Positions 51,561-59,336 of a stretch of DNA of 62,587 bases are shown here, piece after piece. The DNA is taken from NCBI GenBank assembly GCA_024692905.1, contig JAILLY010000041.1:1-62587 (forward strand), written 5' to 3'. How positions within the stretch are numbered: the first letter of the stretch is position 1; each line of letters begins with the position of its first letter. A program made the position numbers and the translations under genes. The stretch comes from Lachnospiraceae bacterium (GTDB lineage Bacteria; Bacillota; Clostridia; Lachnospirales; Lachnospiraceae). The notes beneath the pieces are model-generated. The model was given only the letters and a program-made list of their open reading frames with translations, ran no database searches and was not told the origin of the DNA.

Positions 51561-53249
51561 ATGGGAAAAAACAAACATAAGATAACCTCAATAAACCTTG
51601 ATGCGTGCGAAGTTACACGCTTCATATTCGGTATAGCCGTATCCACCTACTGCTGCATCCTCTTTTTTGCGATGCCGCTTATCTACCATAACCGTTACTA
51701 TGACATAGGCAGCTTCAAGTATACCATGTTTATGTACATTACGGTCTCATTCCTGCTGTTTTCAACCGTCATGTCGTTTATTTACTTTGTGGTGCTCATC
51801 GTCAAAAAACACATCAACGCGGAATCCGTGAGAGAATTCCTCCTTTCTTTTTCCGTGATCGATCTTTTTGTACTTGCCTTCGTCATAGCTTCCATGCTTT
51901 CCTTTATACTCTCACCAAACCGTACCGCGGAATTTCCACGGTTCTTCCTGCTTACCGGCAGGGCACCGGATCATATCATAAACCTGCCCTGGGAAGGATA
52001 TAAGGACTGGAATATGGGACTCCGCTCACAGCTTATGTTCGCTGCGGTCTATTTCCTCGTATCCAGGCTGTTCTTAAAAAGCTGGAAATGGGACCTTATC
52101 TTTGTAATGCTGACATCCGGCGCGGCGGTGTTCCTGTTCGGTATCCTCCACAGGTTCCATATAGACCCCCTTGGCCTTTACGAAGGCCTCAGCGAATACT
52201 ATATGTTAAAATTCCTCTCCACACTCGGACAGTCGACCTGGTACTCGAGCTACATGGTCCTTATAATACCTGTTGGAATGGTATTTTTCCTGTATTCTTC
52301 CGGGAAAAGTCATTTAAAAAAGGCAGTTCTTGGCATTTTCAACGCCTTATCGGCGGCAACCTTCGTAACACAGAACAGTGACAGTGCCTACCTTGCGTTT
52401 TTATCCTCGGTTGTCATCATGTTTGCCGTTTCTTTCAATGATAACGAGCGTTTTCTTAATTTTCTTGACCTTATCATAATAATGCTCTCATCAATAAAGT
52501 TCATTGGCATCCTTCAGATATGTTTCCCGCAAAAGGCAAGCGCGCTTGACTCTCTTTCATTCTTCATGTCCAAATCCGCCGCAACATGGATACTGCTCAT
52601 CCTGATCGTTATATTCAGGATATGGATAAGCCGCAGGATGGACGGCGGCCTTAAGATACATGACTTCTCAAAAGTCCGCAACGTGATCATAGCGGCCGTT
52701 ATTATATGTATTCCGCTCGGCGTGATCGCCGGCTGCTTAAATACCGCAGGTCTGATCCCCTTTGAACCGGTAAAAAACGCGGAATACCTGAATTTCAATG
52801 ACAGATGGGGAAATAACCGGGGTTATACGTGGCGCAATACCGTGGAGCTGATGGGCGAGGATACCTGGAGGAGCATGGCTCTTACCGGGCCCGGACCCGA
52901 CTGTTACCCGACAGTTGCATATGCCACGGAACCGCGTGCCTCCGAGCTGTTAAGCTTTTGGGCTGGCGAGGTTGTTGTTTGCTGCCATAATGAATGGCTT
53001 AACATGCTCTTCAACGAAGGGATACTCGGTTTCATCGCCTATCTCGGGATCTTTGTGTCTTCTTTCATTATATTTATAAAGAAAACCGAAGATCCGCTGA
53101 TGATCTGCGCCGCGGCTGCCGTCCTGGCATATTTCCTGCATAATTTCTTCTGCTATCAGCAGATCCTTTGCACTCCCATCATATTCTGTATCATCGCTCT
53201 GGCTCAGTGGTCGGGCAGAAATCCCGAAATAAACGGAAAAGAACAATAA
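51561..53249 (+). CDS. O-antigen-ligase-family membrane protein
   Basis: A 562-residue multi-pass protein (about 12-13 helices) with features of Wzy_C/O-antigen ligase proteins: a mid-protein segment FLSTLGQSTWYSSYMVLIIPVGMVF, ATFVTQNSDSAYLAFLSSVVIMF, and the large outer loop NFNDRWGNNRGYTWRNTVELMGEDTWRSMALTGPGPDCYPTVAYATE with RGxTW and the GxGPD motif, then VVCCHNEWLNMLFNEGILGFIAYLGIFV, where the His is the family's conserved position. It joins glycans outside the membrane. The ATG at 51561 has no Shine-Dalgarno; an in-frame ATG at 51525 lies within the predicted promoter. Fourth such protein in the window and the largest. Confidence 0.82.
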   Translation: MGKNKHKITSINLDACEVTRFIFGIAVSTYCCILFFAMPLIYHNRYYDIGSFKYTMFMYITVSFLLFSTVMSFIYFVVLIVKKHINAESVREFLLSFSVIDLFVLAFVIASMLSFILSPNRTAEFPRFFLLTGRAPDHIINLPWEGYKDWNMGLRSQLMFAAVYFLVSRLFLKSWKWDLIFVMLTSGAAVFLFGILHRFHIDPLGLYEGLSEYYMLKFLSTLGQSTWYSSYMVLIIPVGMVFFLYSSGKSHLKKAVLGIFNALSAATFVTQNSDSAYLAFLSSVVIMFAVSFNDNERFLNFLDLIIIMLSSIKFIGILQICFPQKASALDSLSFFMSKSAATWILLILIVIFRIWISRRMDGGLKIHDFSKVRNVIIAAVIICIPLGVIAGCLNTAGLIPFEPVKNAEYLNFNDRWGNNRGYTWRNTVELMGEDTWRSMALTGPGPDCYPTVAYATEPRASELLSFWAGEVVVCCHNEWLNMLFNEGILGFIAYLGIFVSSFIIFIKKTEDPLMICAAAAVLAYFLHNFFCYQQILCTPIIFCIIALAQWSGRNPEINGKEQ

Positions 53250-53275
53250 AGTTTCACATTTTTCTATTTAAATTC

Positions 53276-53304
53276 TTGCAAATATGAGGTAAACTATTTA
53301 TTGT
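53276..53304 (+). promoter_or_regulatory. promoter of the trigger-factor-like gene
   Basis: TTGCAA (53276-53281), 17-base spacer, TATTGT (53299-53304). Start near 53311, leaving about 49 bases before the ATG at 53360, which has GGAGG upstream. Confidence 0.45.
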
Positions 53305-53359
53305 TTTAGTGCCCGAAGGGTACTGAAAGATATAAGCATTATTAGTTCGGAGGATCATT

Positions 53360-54577
53360 ATGAGTAAGAAAAATGATGAGAATGTATCGGAAAATCTCAG
53401 CAACAGCATGAAAAAAAGGATCGAGCGCGCTAACCGCGACAAAAAGTCAAGGCGCAGCAGGCTGATCGGAAAGACTGTAACGGCAGTCATTTCCGTACTT
53501 ATAGCCGCCGGTATAATATATCTTATTGCCAATGCCGCAATAAAGGCATCATACAAGGTTACCGCATCCGAGAACTTCGGAAAATGCCTCGATGCCAACG
53601 GATATGTCAAGGGCGTCAATGCCGCATCCTGTGTGACTCTTCCCCAGTACAGGGGTATCAGCATTCCAAACAGTGAGATCGTTTTCACAGAAGAAGAGGT
53701 CGAAAATGATATCAAGACCCAGCTTGAGAATCATCAGACAATGAGCACCGACACGAATAAGCTCATCGAAGACGGCGACAAGATAAATCTCGATTACGTC
53801 GGCACCATAGACGGTGTTGAATTCGCCGGCGGAAACTCAAACGGTGAGGGCTCGGACCTTACCATCGGTTCACACAGCTTCATCGATGACTTTGAAGAGC
53901 AGCTCATCGGACACGGAGTCGGCGAAAACGTGACTGTCAACGTAACTTTCCCCGAGGACTACCAGTCAGCGGATCTGGCCGGAAAGGATGCAGTGTTTGA
54001 ATGTGTTATAAACGGCATCTATATCTCACCTGAATTCACCGATGAATTCGTTGCCGAGAACCTTTCGGACAAGGCAAGCACGGTTGAGGAATACAAGCAG
54101 TATTTAAGGGATACAAATTACGAAAAGAATCTCGAGACCTGGATCGACAATTACTTAAAGACCAACACCCAGGTTGTCAAATATCCTTCATCATATCTAA
54201 GGAGCTTAAAGTCGACCACCAAGTTCCAGGATATGCAGTCCTTCGAATATATGAACCAGATATATGCCCAGATGTACGGCAGCGGCTACAGCGATTTCTA
54301 TGAGTATCAGGGAATGACGGAGGAGGAATACGATAAGAGCCTCATCGATACCTGTAAGGAAACGGAAAAGTCAATACTCATCTATCAGGCGATAATGGAG
54401 ACCGAAGGATTAAAGCTTACGATCGATGATTACAAGAACAAACTCATAGCCGATAACGGAAATGACGAAGCCTACGCCTCATCTGCCGAGCAATACGGTG
54501 ATGCCTATCTCATTCAGGGCATGTACAGGGATAAGGCCATTGAGATAGTCAAAAACAATGCTGTTTACACAGACTGA
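53360..54577 (+). CDS. membrane-anchored FKBP-type peptidyl-prolyl isomerase, trigger-factor-like
   Basis: A 405-residue protein with a basic cytoplasmic start (KKRIERANRDKKSRRSR), a transmembrane anchor at about 38-60 (TVTAVISVLIAAGIIYLIANAA) and an outer part that combines an FKBP domain (IEDGDKINLDYVGTIDGVEFAGGNSNGEGSDLTIGSHSFIDDFEEQLIGHGVGENVTVNVTFPEDY, about residues 130-205) with a trigger-factor C-terminal helical chaperone region (FTDEFVAENLSDKASTVEEYKQYL onward). Cytosolic trigger factor has an N-terminal ribosome-binding domain, absent here. The likely role is folding of exported proteins at the outer membrane face, in place of a PrsA-like foldase. Confidence 0.9.
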   Translation: MSKKNDENVSENLSNSMKKRIERANRDKKSRRSRLIGKTVTAVISVLIAAGIIYLIANAAIKASYKVTASENFGKCLDANGYVKGVNAASCVTLPQYRGISIPNSEIVFTEEEVENDIKTQLENHQTMSTDTNKLIEDGDKINLDYVGTIDGVEFAGGNSNGEGSDLTIGSHSFIDDFEEQLIGHGVGENVTVNVTFPEDYQSADLAGKDAVFECVINGIYISPEFTDEFVAENLSDKASTVEEYKQYLRDTNYEKNLETWIDNYLKTNTQVVKYPSSYLRSLKSTTKFQDMQSFEYMNQIYAQMYGSGYSDFYEYQGMTEEEYDKSLIDTCKETEKSILIYQAIMETEGLKLTIDDYKNKLIADNGNDEAYASSAEQYGDAYLIQGMYRDKAIEIVKNNAVYTD

Positions 54578-54641
54578 CAAATAACGAGCGGTATTTTTGA
54601 TACAACAGTTAACAGACCTCAATTAAAAAGGAGAACAAAAC

Positions 54642-56009
54642 ATGGCAGGAGAAATACCTTATAAGATCTATCTGGACGAAAAAGACATCCCCGCATCATG
54701 GTATAACATGCGTGCTGATATGAAGAATAAACCGGCACCGCTCTTAAACCCGGGGACCGGACAGCCGATGACCGCTGCCGAACTTTCGGGAGTTTTCTGT
54801 GACGAACTCGTTAAACAGGAACTCAACGAGACCGATGCGTATATCGCTATCCCGCAGGATATAAGGGATTTTTATAAGATGTACCGCCCCTCACCGCTTG
54901 TAAGGGCATACTGTCTTGAAAAAAAGCTGGATACTCCGGCTAAGATCTATTATAAATTCGAGGGAAACAATACCTCCGGAAGCCATAAGCTCAATTCGGC
55001 AATAGCTCAGGCATATTATGCAAAGAAGCAGGGCCTTAAGGGTGTAACCACCGAAACCGGTGCAGGCCAGTGGGGAACCGCTCTTTCCATGGCCTGTGCA
55101 TATTTCGATCTTGATTGTAAAGTATTTATGGTTAAGGTTTCTTATGAGCAGAAGCCGTTCAGACGCGAGGTAATGAGGACCTACGGTGCCAGCGTAACTC
55201 CCTCTCCTTCGGAGACGACCGAAGTCGGAAGGAAGATCCTCGCGGCACATCCCGGTACCACCGGAAGCCTTGGCTGCGCGATATCCGAGGCTGTTGAGGT
55301 TGCAACGCATAACGAAGGATACAGATATGTACTCGGAAGCGTATTGAACCAGGTTCTCCTTCATCAGTCGGTGATCGGGCTTGAAGCCAAGGCTGCGCTG
55401 GACAAGTACGGCGTAAAGCCGGACATGATAATAGGCTGCGCCGGCGGCGGATCAAACCTCGGCGGACTGATAGCTCCTTTCATGGGTGAGAAATTAAGAG
55501 GCGAAGCCGATTACAGGATAATCGCCGTTGAACCCGCTTCCTGCCCCAGCTTCACAAGAGGCAAATATGCCTACGATTTCTGCGATACCGGTATGATATG
55601 TCCCCTTGCCAAGATGTATACGCTCGGAAGTGACTTTATCCCCGCTCCCAACCATGCGGGCGGTTTAAGGTTCCATGGCATGAGCACGACTCTGTCCCAG
55701 CTCTATCATGACGGATTTATGGAAGCCAGGACAGTCAAGCAGACCGATGTATTTGAGGCTGCGGAGTATTTCGCAAGGATCGAAGGTATCCTTCCCGCTC
55801 CCGAGAGTTCCCATGCAATATGTGCTGCCATCGACGAAGCAAAGAAATGTAAGGAGACCGGCGAAGAAAAGACTATCCTCTTCGGTCTTACCGGAACAGG
55901 CTACTTTGACCTTGTCGCATACGAGAAATACAACAATGGGGAAATGGACGACTATATTCCCACAGATGCCGAGCTTGCCGAAAGCATCGCCAAGCTCCCC
56001 CGTATCTAA
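54642..56009 (+). CDS. trpB: TrpB2-type tryptophan synthase beta-like enzyme
   Basis: A 455-residue PLP enzyme of the TrpB2 group, longer than ordinary TrpB (about 400). YYKFEGNNTSGSHKLNSAIAQAYYA contains the PLP lysine (near residue 113), TTETGAGQWGTALS is the family loop, and IIGCAGGGSNLGGLIAPF binds the PLP phosphate. It joins indole and serine to give tryptophan. TrpB2 proteins often function without a dedicated TrpA, and no other trp gene is present here, so salvage of indole is a fair inference. AAGGAGAAC precedes the ATG. A hairpin repeat starts four bases after its stop. Confidence 0.93.
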   Translation: MAGEIPYKIYLDEKDIPASWYNMRADMKNKPAPLLNPGTGQPMTAAELSGVFCDELVKQELNETDAYIAIPQDIRDFYKMYRPSPLVRAYCLEKKLDTPAKIYYKFEGNNTSGSHKLNSAIAQAYYAKKQGLKGVTTETGAGQWGTALSMACAYFDLDCKVFMVKVSYEQKPFRREVMRTYGASVTPSPSETTEVGRKILAAHPGTTGSLGCAISEAVEVATHNEGYRYVLGSVLNQVLLHQSVIGLEAKAALDKYGVKPDMIIGCAGGGSNLGGLIAPFMGEKLRGEADYRIIAVEPASCPSFTRGKYAYDFCDTGMICPLAKMYTLGSDFIPAPNHAGGLRFHGMSTTLSQLYHDGFMEARTVKQTDVFEAAEYFARIEGILPAPESSHAICAAIDEAKKCKETGEEKTILFGLTGTGYFDLVAYEKYNNGEMDDYIPTDAELAESIAKLPRI

Positions 56010-56012
56010 AAC

Positions 56013-56039
56013 GGAACCGGGGGACGGTTCTATGGTCCC
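56013..56039 (+). repeat. hairpin-repeat copy D
   Basis: Same element as at 49260 (core GGGGGACGGTTCT, ends GGAACC and GGTCCC), starting four bases after the trpB stop. No T-run follows; it may act as a 3' stabilising hairpin. Confidence 0.88.
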
Positions 56040-56064
56040 TGAAAATTTCCAAAAATGTAAAATT

Positions 56065-56100
56065 AGGGCTTGCATTTACGCAGGCCCTGTATTATTATTT
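56065..56100 (+). terminator. candidate terminator after trpB
   Basis: Stem AGGGCTTGC/GCAGGCCCT (56065-56073 with 56080-56088, nine pairs including one G-U), loop ATTTAC, then GTATTATTATTT. The tail is T-rich but interrupted. The opposite strand offers a similar hairpin with AATTTTACATTTTT, so it could work in both directions. Confidence 0.55.
56070..56098 (+). promoter_or_regulatory. promoter of the metal-efflux genes
   Basis: TTGCAT (56070-56075), 17-base spacer, TATTAT (56093-56098). The predicted start near 56105 falls in the palindrome at 56103-56122. The -35 box lies in the hairpin that probably ends the trpB transcript. Confidence 0.5.
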
Positions 56101-56102
56101 AC

Positions 56103-56130
56103 ATATGAACAATCATTCATATATTCATAT
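56103..56130. promoter_or_regulatory. ArsR/SmtB-type operator-like palindrome
   Basis: A perfect 7-bp inverted repeat ATATGAA-6-TTCATAT (56103-56122) with a further TTCATAT half-site at 56124-56130. The TGAAC...TTCA pattern resembles operators of metal-sensing ArsR/SmtB repressors (CzrA, SmtB, CadC), and its place at the predicted transcription start of a P-type ATPase unit fits repression released by Zn, Cd or Pb. The repressor gene is not in the window. Confidence 0.55.
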
Positions 56131-56209
56131 TTAATAAAACCCCGGGCAAAAAAGAACGGAATCTGCCATAGAAAGCCTAAAGATGCGCTTCCCGGTTCCG
56201 AAAAAAAAA

Positions 56210-56275
56210 GGACCGCAGAACCGTCCCCCGGCTCCACGAAAAAAAGGGACCGCAGAACCGTCCCCCGGCTCGGGG
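56210..56275 (-). repeat. two tandem hairpin-repeat copies (E and F)
   Basis: Copies at 56210-56235 and 56246-56275, both in the orientation opposite to copies A, B and D, each preceded on the plus strand by an A-run (9 and 7 bases), so on the minus strand each hairpin is followed by a T-run. They lie in the leader between the promoter/operator and the hma gene. Confidence 0.9.
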
Positions 56276-56295
56276 ATTTGGAAAAGGAGAAAACG

Positions 56296-56514
56296 ATGAA
56301 AAAGAAATTCAACTTAGAAGACCTTGATTGTGCAAACTGCGCCGCAAAGATGGAGACCGGCATTAAGGAAATACCCGGTGTCATCAATGCTTCCGTCAAT
56401 TTTCTTGCGCAGAAAATGATGCTTGAAGCTCCCGACGACCAGTTTGATGCCATATTGGATAAGGCAGTTAAATATATCGCCGAAGTGGAACCCGATTGCA
56501 GAGTAATAATATAA
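56296..56514 (+). CDS. small heavy-metal-associated (HMA) domain protein
   Basis: A 72-residue single HMA domain: KKKFNLEDLDCANCAAKMETGIKEIPGVINASVNFLAQKMMLEAPDDQF, with the metal-binding CxxC as DCANCAAKM near residues 11-14. It is the equivalent of the N-terminal metal-binding domain normally fused to CadA/ZntA ATPases, which the next protein lacks; the pair therefore looks like a split CadA. The DCANC form with preceding Asp is typical of Zn/Cd rather than Cu domains. AAGGAG precedes the ATG. Confidence 0.9.
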   Translation: MKKKFNLEDLDCANCAAKMETGIKEIPGVINASVNFLAQKMMLEAPDDQFDAILDKAVKYIAEVEPDCRVII

Positions 56515-56527
56515 ACGGTACAGATCA

Positions 56528-58426
56528 ATGACCAGGAAACAGAGAACAGCACTTATCCGCATAATCATAACTGCAGTTATTTTCTTTCCTCTCCTTATTG
56601 CCGAACATACGGGAGGGCTTGATAATATCCCTTCCGTATTAAGGCTCGTCATCTTCCTTGTTCCTTATGTGATAATAGGATATGACGTTATAAGGAAGGC
56701 CTGTATAAATATATCAAAGGGACACGTATTTGACGAAAACTTCCTTATGATGATCGCGACCTTCGGAGCTCTTGCGGTACAGGAGTATCCGGAGGCTGTT
56801 GCCGTAATGCTGTTCTATCAGGTCGGCGAACTGTTCCAGAGTTACGCTGTCGGAAAGAGCCGCCAGTCAATCTCCCGGATGATGGATATGGCTCCGGAAT
56901 ATGCTAATCTCGAGACCGATGACGGTATAACCCGGGCAGATCCCGATGATGTACCGGTCGGGAGCATCATAGTCGTCAAGCCCGGGGAAAAGATACCTCT
57001 TGACGGTATCGTGATCGAAGGCACGTCAATGCTCGACACCTCCGCGCTCACCGGCGAATCGGTACCCCGAAGGATACATGAAAACGACAGTATCTACAGC
57101 GGATGCGTAAACGGGAACGGGACCATCCGTGTAAAAACCACCAGGGAATATGATGATTCCACGGTCGCGAAGATACTCGAACTGGTCGAAAATGCCAGTG
57201 ACAAAAAGGCCAATATCGAGAATTTTATTACACGTTTTGCCAGATACTATACCCCTGTCGTGACACTGAGCGCACTCGCGCTGGCCATCATAGGTCCTTT
57301 CGTATCCGTTGCATCAAACACTTCCGTCAATATCGGATCCGCAGTATCAACATGGCTGCTGCGTGCATGCACATTTCTCGTGGTATCCTGCCCCTGCGCA
57401 CTTGTCATTTCTGTCCCGCTCGGCTTTTTCGGCGGAATAGGGGCGGCTTCGAAACACGGGATACTGGTGAAGGGATCAAATTATCTTGAGCTCATATCCC
57501 GCGTAGATACGGTTGTATTCGATAAAACAGGCACTCTTACAAAGGGTGAGTTCAGGGTGAATAAGGTGATCGCAAGAAATATGAAAGCAGACGACCTCCT
57601 TGAGACCGCCGCCCACGGCGAAAGCTATTCCACCCATCCCATCGCGATGTCGATCCTCGAAGCGTACGAAGAAAGAGGAGGAAAAGTCGATCCTTCAAGG
57701 ATCGTGGATGCCCACGAAGACGCCGGTCACGGCATAGATGTATGTGTCGACGGCAAAAAAGTCATAATCGGCAACGGCCGGCATCTTGAAAAGCACGGTA
57801 TTCCATACGATCCCTGTGATGAAAACGGAACCGTCGTTTACGTCGCGATAGGCGATGCCTATGCAGGCGCGATCGTCATATCGGATACAGTCAAGGACAC
57901 AGCGGCAGATGCCGTCAGGGATATGAAGAAAGCCGGTGTCACAAGATGTGTGATGCTCACGGGTGACAGAGCGGCCGCAGCCGGATATGCCGCCGCCGAA
58001 CTGGGTATAGATGAATATTATTCAGATCTACTGCCCGGTGATAAGGTCGCCAAGGTAGAGGAACTGCTCAAGGTCCAAAATAACGGAAGTTATCTTGCTT
58101 TTGTCGGAGACGGTATCAACGATGCGCCCGTACTTGCAAGGGCTGATGTCGGGATCGCAATGGGTTCCATGGGTTCGGATGCATCAATAGAAGCAGCCGA
58201 TATCGTATTAATGGACGATGATATCCGTAAGATAGCATCGGTTATCAAACTTTCCCGTCGTACCATGAGGATCATAAGACAGAATATAGTATTTGCTCTT
58301 TTTGTCAAACTTCTCGTACTTATCTTAAGTGCCGCAGGTATCACAAGCATGTGGGCGGCTGTATTTGCCGATGTGGGTGTTGCCGTACTTGCGATCCTTA
58401 ACTCCATGAGGGCCCTCAGATATTAA
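56528..58426 (+). CDS. heavy-metal P1B-type ATPase (Zn/Cd/Pb exporter, CadA/ZntA-like)
   Basis: A 632-residue metal pump without N-terminal metal-binding domain. Transmembrane CPC motif in FLVVSCPCALVISVPLGFFGGIGAASKHGILVKG, phosphorylation site DKTGTLTKG, actuator TGES in LDTSALTGESVPRR, HP motif as YSTHPIAMSI, hinge GDGINDAPVLARADVGIAMG, and eight expected helices. In the final helix pair, FADVGVAVLAILNSMRA carries the Asp typical of P1B-2 (Zn/Cd/Pb) pumps rather than Cu pumps. It starts 13 bases after the HMA gene without a strong ribosome site, suggesting translational coupling. It exports divalent metal ions at the cost of ATP. Confidence 0.94.
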   Translation: MTRKQRTALIRIIITAVIFFPLLIAEHTGGLDNIPSVLRLVIFLVPYVIIGYDVIRKACINISKGHVFDENFLMMIATFGALAVQEYPEAVAVMLFYQVGELFQSYAVGKSRQSISRMMDMAPEYANLETDDGITRADPDDVPVGSIIVVKPGEKIPLDGIVIEGTSMLDTSALTGESVPRRIHENDSIYSGCVNGNGTIRVKTTREYDDSTVAKILELVENASDKKANIENFITRFARYYTPVVTLSALALAIIGPFVSVASNTSVNIGSAVSTWLLRACTFLVVSCPCALVISVPLGFFGGIGAASKHGILVKGSNYLELISRVDTVVFDKTGTLTKGEFRVNKVIARNMKADDLLETAAHGESYSTHPIAMSILEAYEERGGKVDPSRIVDAHEDAGHGIDVCVDGKKVIIGNGRHLEKHGIPYDPCDENGTVVYVAIGDAYAGAIVISDTVKDTAADAVRDMKKAGVTRCVMLTGDRAAAAGYAAAELGIDEYYSDLLPGDKVAKVEELLKVQNNGSYLAFVGDGINDAPVLARADVGIAMGSMGSDASIEAADIVLMDDDIRKIASVIKLSRRTMRIIRQNIVFALFVKLLVLILSAAGITSMWAAVFADVGVAVLAILNSMRALRY

Positions 58427-58442
58427 GGAAAGGCGGTTTATG

Positions 58443-58472
58443 TTGTCATATACGAGTATGTAGTGATATAAT
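58443..58472 (+). promoter_or_regulatory. promoter of plsY
   Basis: TTGTCA (58443-58448), 18-base spacer ending TGA, consensus TATAAT (58467-58472), i.e. with an extended -10. Start near 58479, which excludes the in-frame ATG at 58471 as start codon. Confidence 0.65.
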
Positions 58473-58509
58473 GAGCGGAGGATTGAATGGAACCGATCAA
58501 GGAGATCTT

Positions 58510-59268
58510 ATGACAAACGTTTTCGCAGCTTCATTATCCGCGTTTTCGCAATACAGGGATAATCTGCTTATCTCGATACCTGCATGTGTGATCATCGGAT
58601 ATCTTATAGGCTGCATCAATTTATCTTATATAATAGCGCGCTTTAAAGGCTTTGACATAAGGGAGCACGGATCCGGAAATGCCGGCGCATCGAACGTGAT
58701 CATTACGGTAGGCAAGAAAGCCGGTGCTTTTGTTGCCCTTTTCGATATATTCAAGGCATATTTTGCGGTGAACCTTACCGGATATCTTTTCCCGGGTGTA
58801 TTCATCCTCGGGGCGGTCACCGGAGTTTCCGTCATACTAGGCCATATATTCCCCTTCTTTATGGGATTTAAGGGAGGCAAGGGCTTCGCTTCACTCGGCG
58901 GTTCGATACTGGCGCTCGATTACAGGATATTCATTATTCTGCTCATCGCCACGATATTCGTAGTATTTATATCCAACTATGTATGCTTCGGTCCGACCAG
59001 TGTATCACTCATCTTTCCTTTGGTATACGGTTATGTATACAGGGAGTCCGGCGGATGGTATGCAGCACTTATCCTCTATATTGCCGCAGTCGCCATAATA
59101 TACAGGCATGCGGAGAACTTCAAAAGGATACGGGAAGGCAATGAATTAAAATTCTCATTCCTATGGAACCGTAAGGCAGAAGCTGACAGGTTCGGAGTTG
59201 AAAACGATGACGGTTTCACCTATCCCTTCGAACTCGAAGAGGACGGTGCGATCAAGCATAAGAAGTGA
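58510..59268 (+). CDS. plsY: glycerol-3-phosphate acyltransferase PlsY
   Basis: A 252-residue membrane enzyme that moves an acyl group from acyl phosphate to glycerol-3-phosphate, the first step of phospholipid synthesis in most Gram-positives. Motifs: GYLIGCINLSYIIARFKGFDIREHGSGNAGASNV (motif 1), LGHIFPFFMGFKGGKGFASLGG (motif 2) and the later FFxNYVCFGPTSV-type region. The C-terminal tail of about 40 residues (after YRHAENFKRIREGNELKFSF) is longer than in many homologues and acidic. AAGGAG lies five bases before the ATG at 58510. Confidence 0.95.
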   Translation: MTNVFAASLSAFSQYRDNLLISIPACVIIGYLIGCINLSYIIARFKGFDIREHGSGNAGASNVIITVGKKAGAFVALFDIFKAYFAVNLTGYLFPGVFILGAVTGVSVILGHIFPFFMGFKGGKGFASLGGSILALDYRIFIILLIATIFVVFISNYVCFGPTSVSLIFPLVYGYVYRESGGWYAALILYIAAVAIIYRHAENFKRIREGNELKFSFLWNRKAEADRFGVENDDGFTYPFELEEDGAIKHKK

Positions 59269-59275
59269 TATCAAA

Positions 59276-59300
59276 TTCGCCCGGGGGTTCCCCGGGCGAA
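59276..59300. terminator. bidirectional hairpin between plsY and ppdK
   Basis: A perfect 11-bp GC-rich stem TTCGCCCGGGG/CCCCGGGCGAA (59276-59286 with 59290-59300) and 3-base loop, between two convergent stop codons. The T-tracts are short on both sides (AATGTTT on plus, TTTGATAT on minus), but stem strength and position support a shared terminator. Confidence 0.7.
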
Positions 59301-59336
59301 ATGTTTACTCAAATACTGTTCCGATCAACGCATGCA

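Noticed and set aside
53360..54577. Cytosolic trigger factor (tig)
   Set aside because: No N-terminal ribosome-binding domain, and a membrane anchor is present near residue 40.
54642..56009. Classical tryptophan operon trpB
   Set aside because: Length (455 aa) and loop motifs fit TrpB2, and no other trp gene is adjacent.
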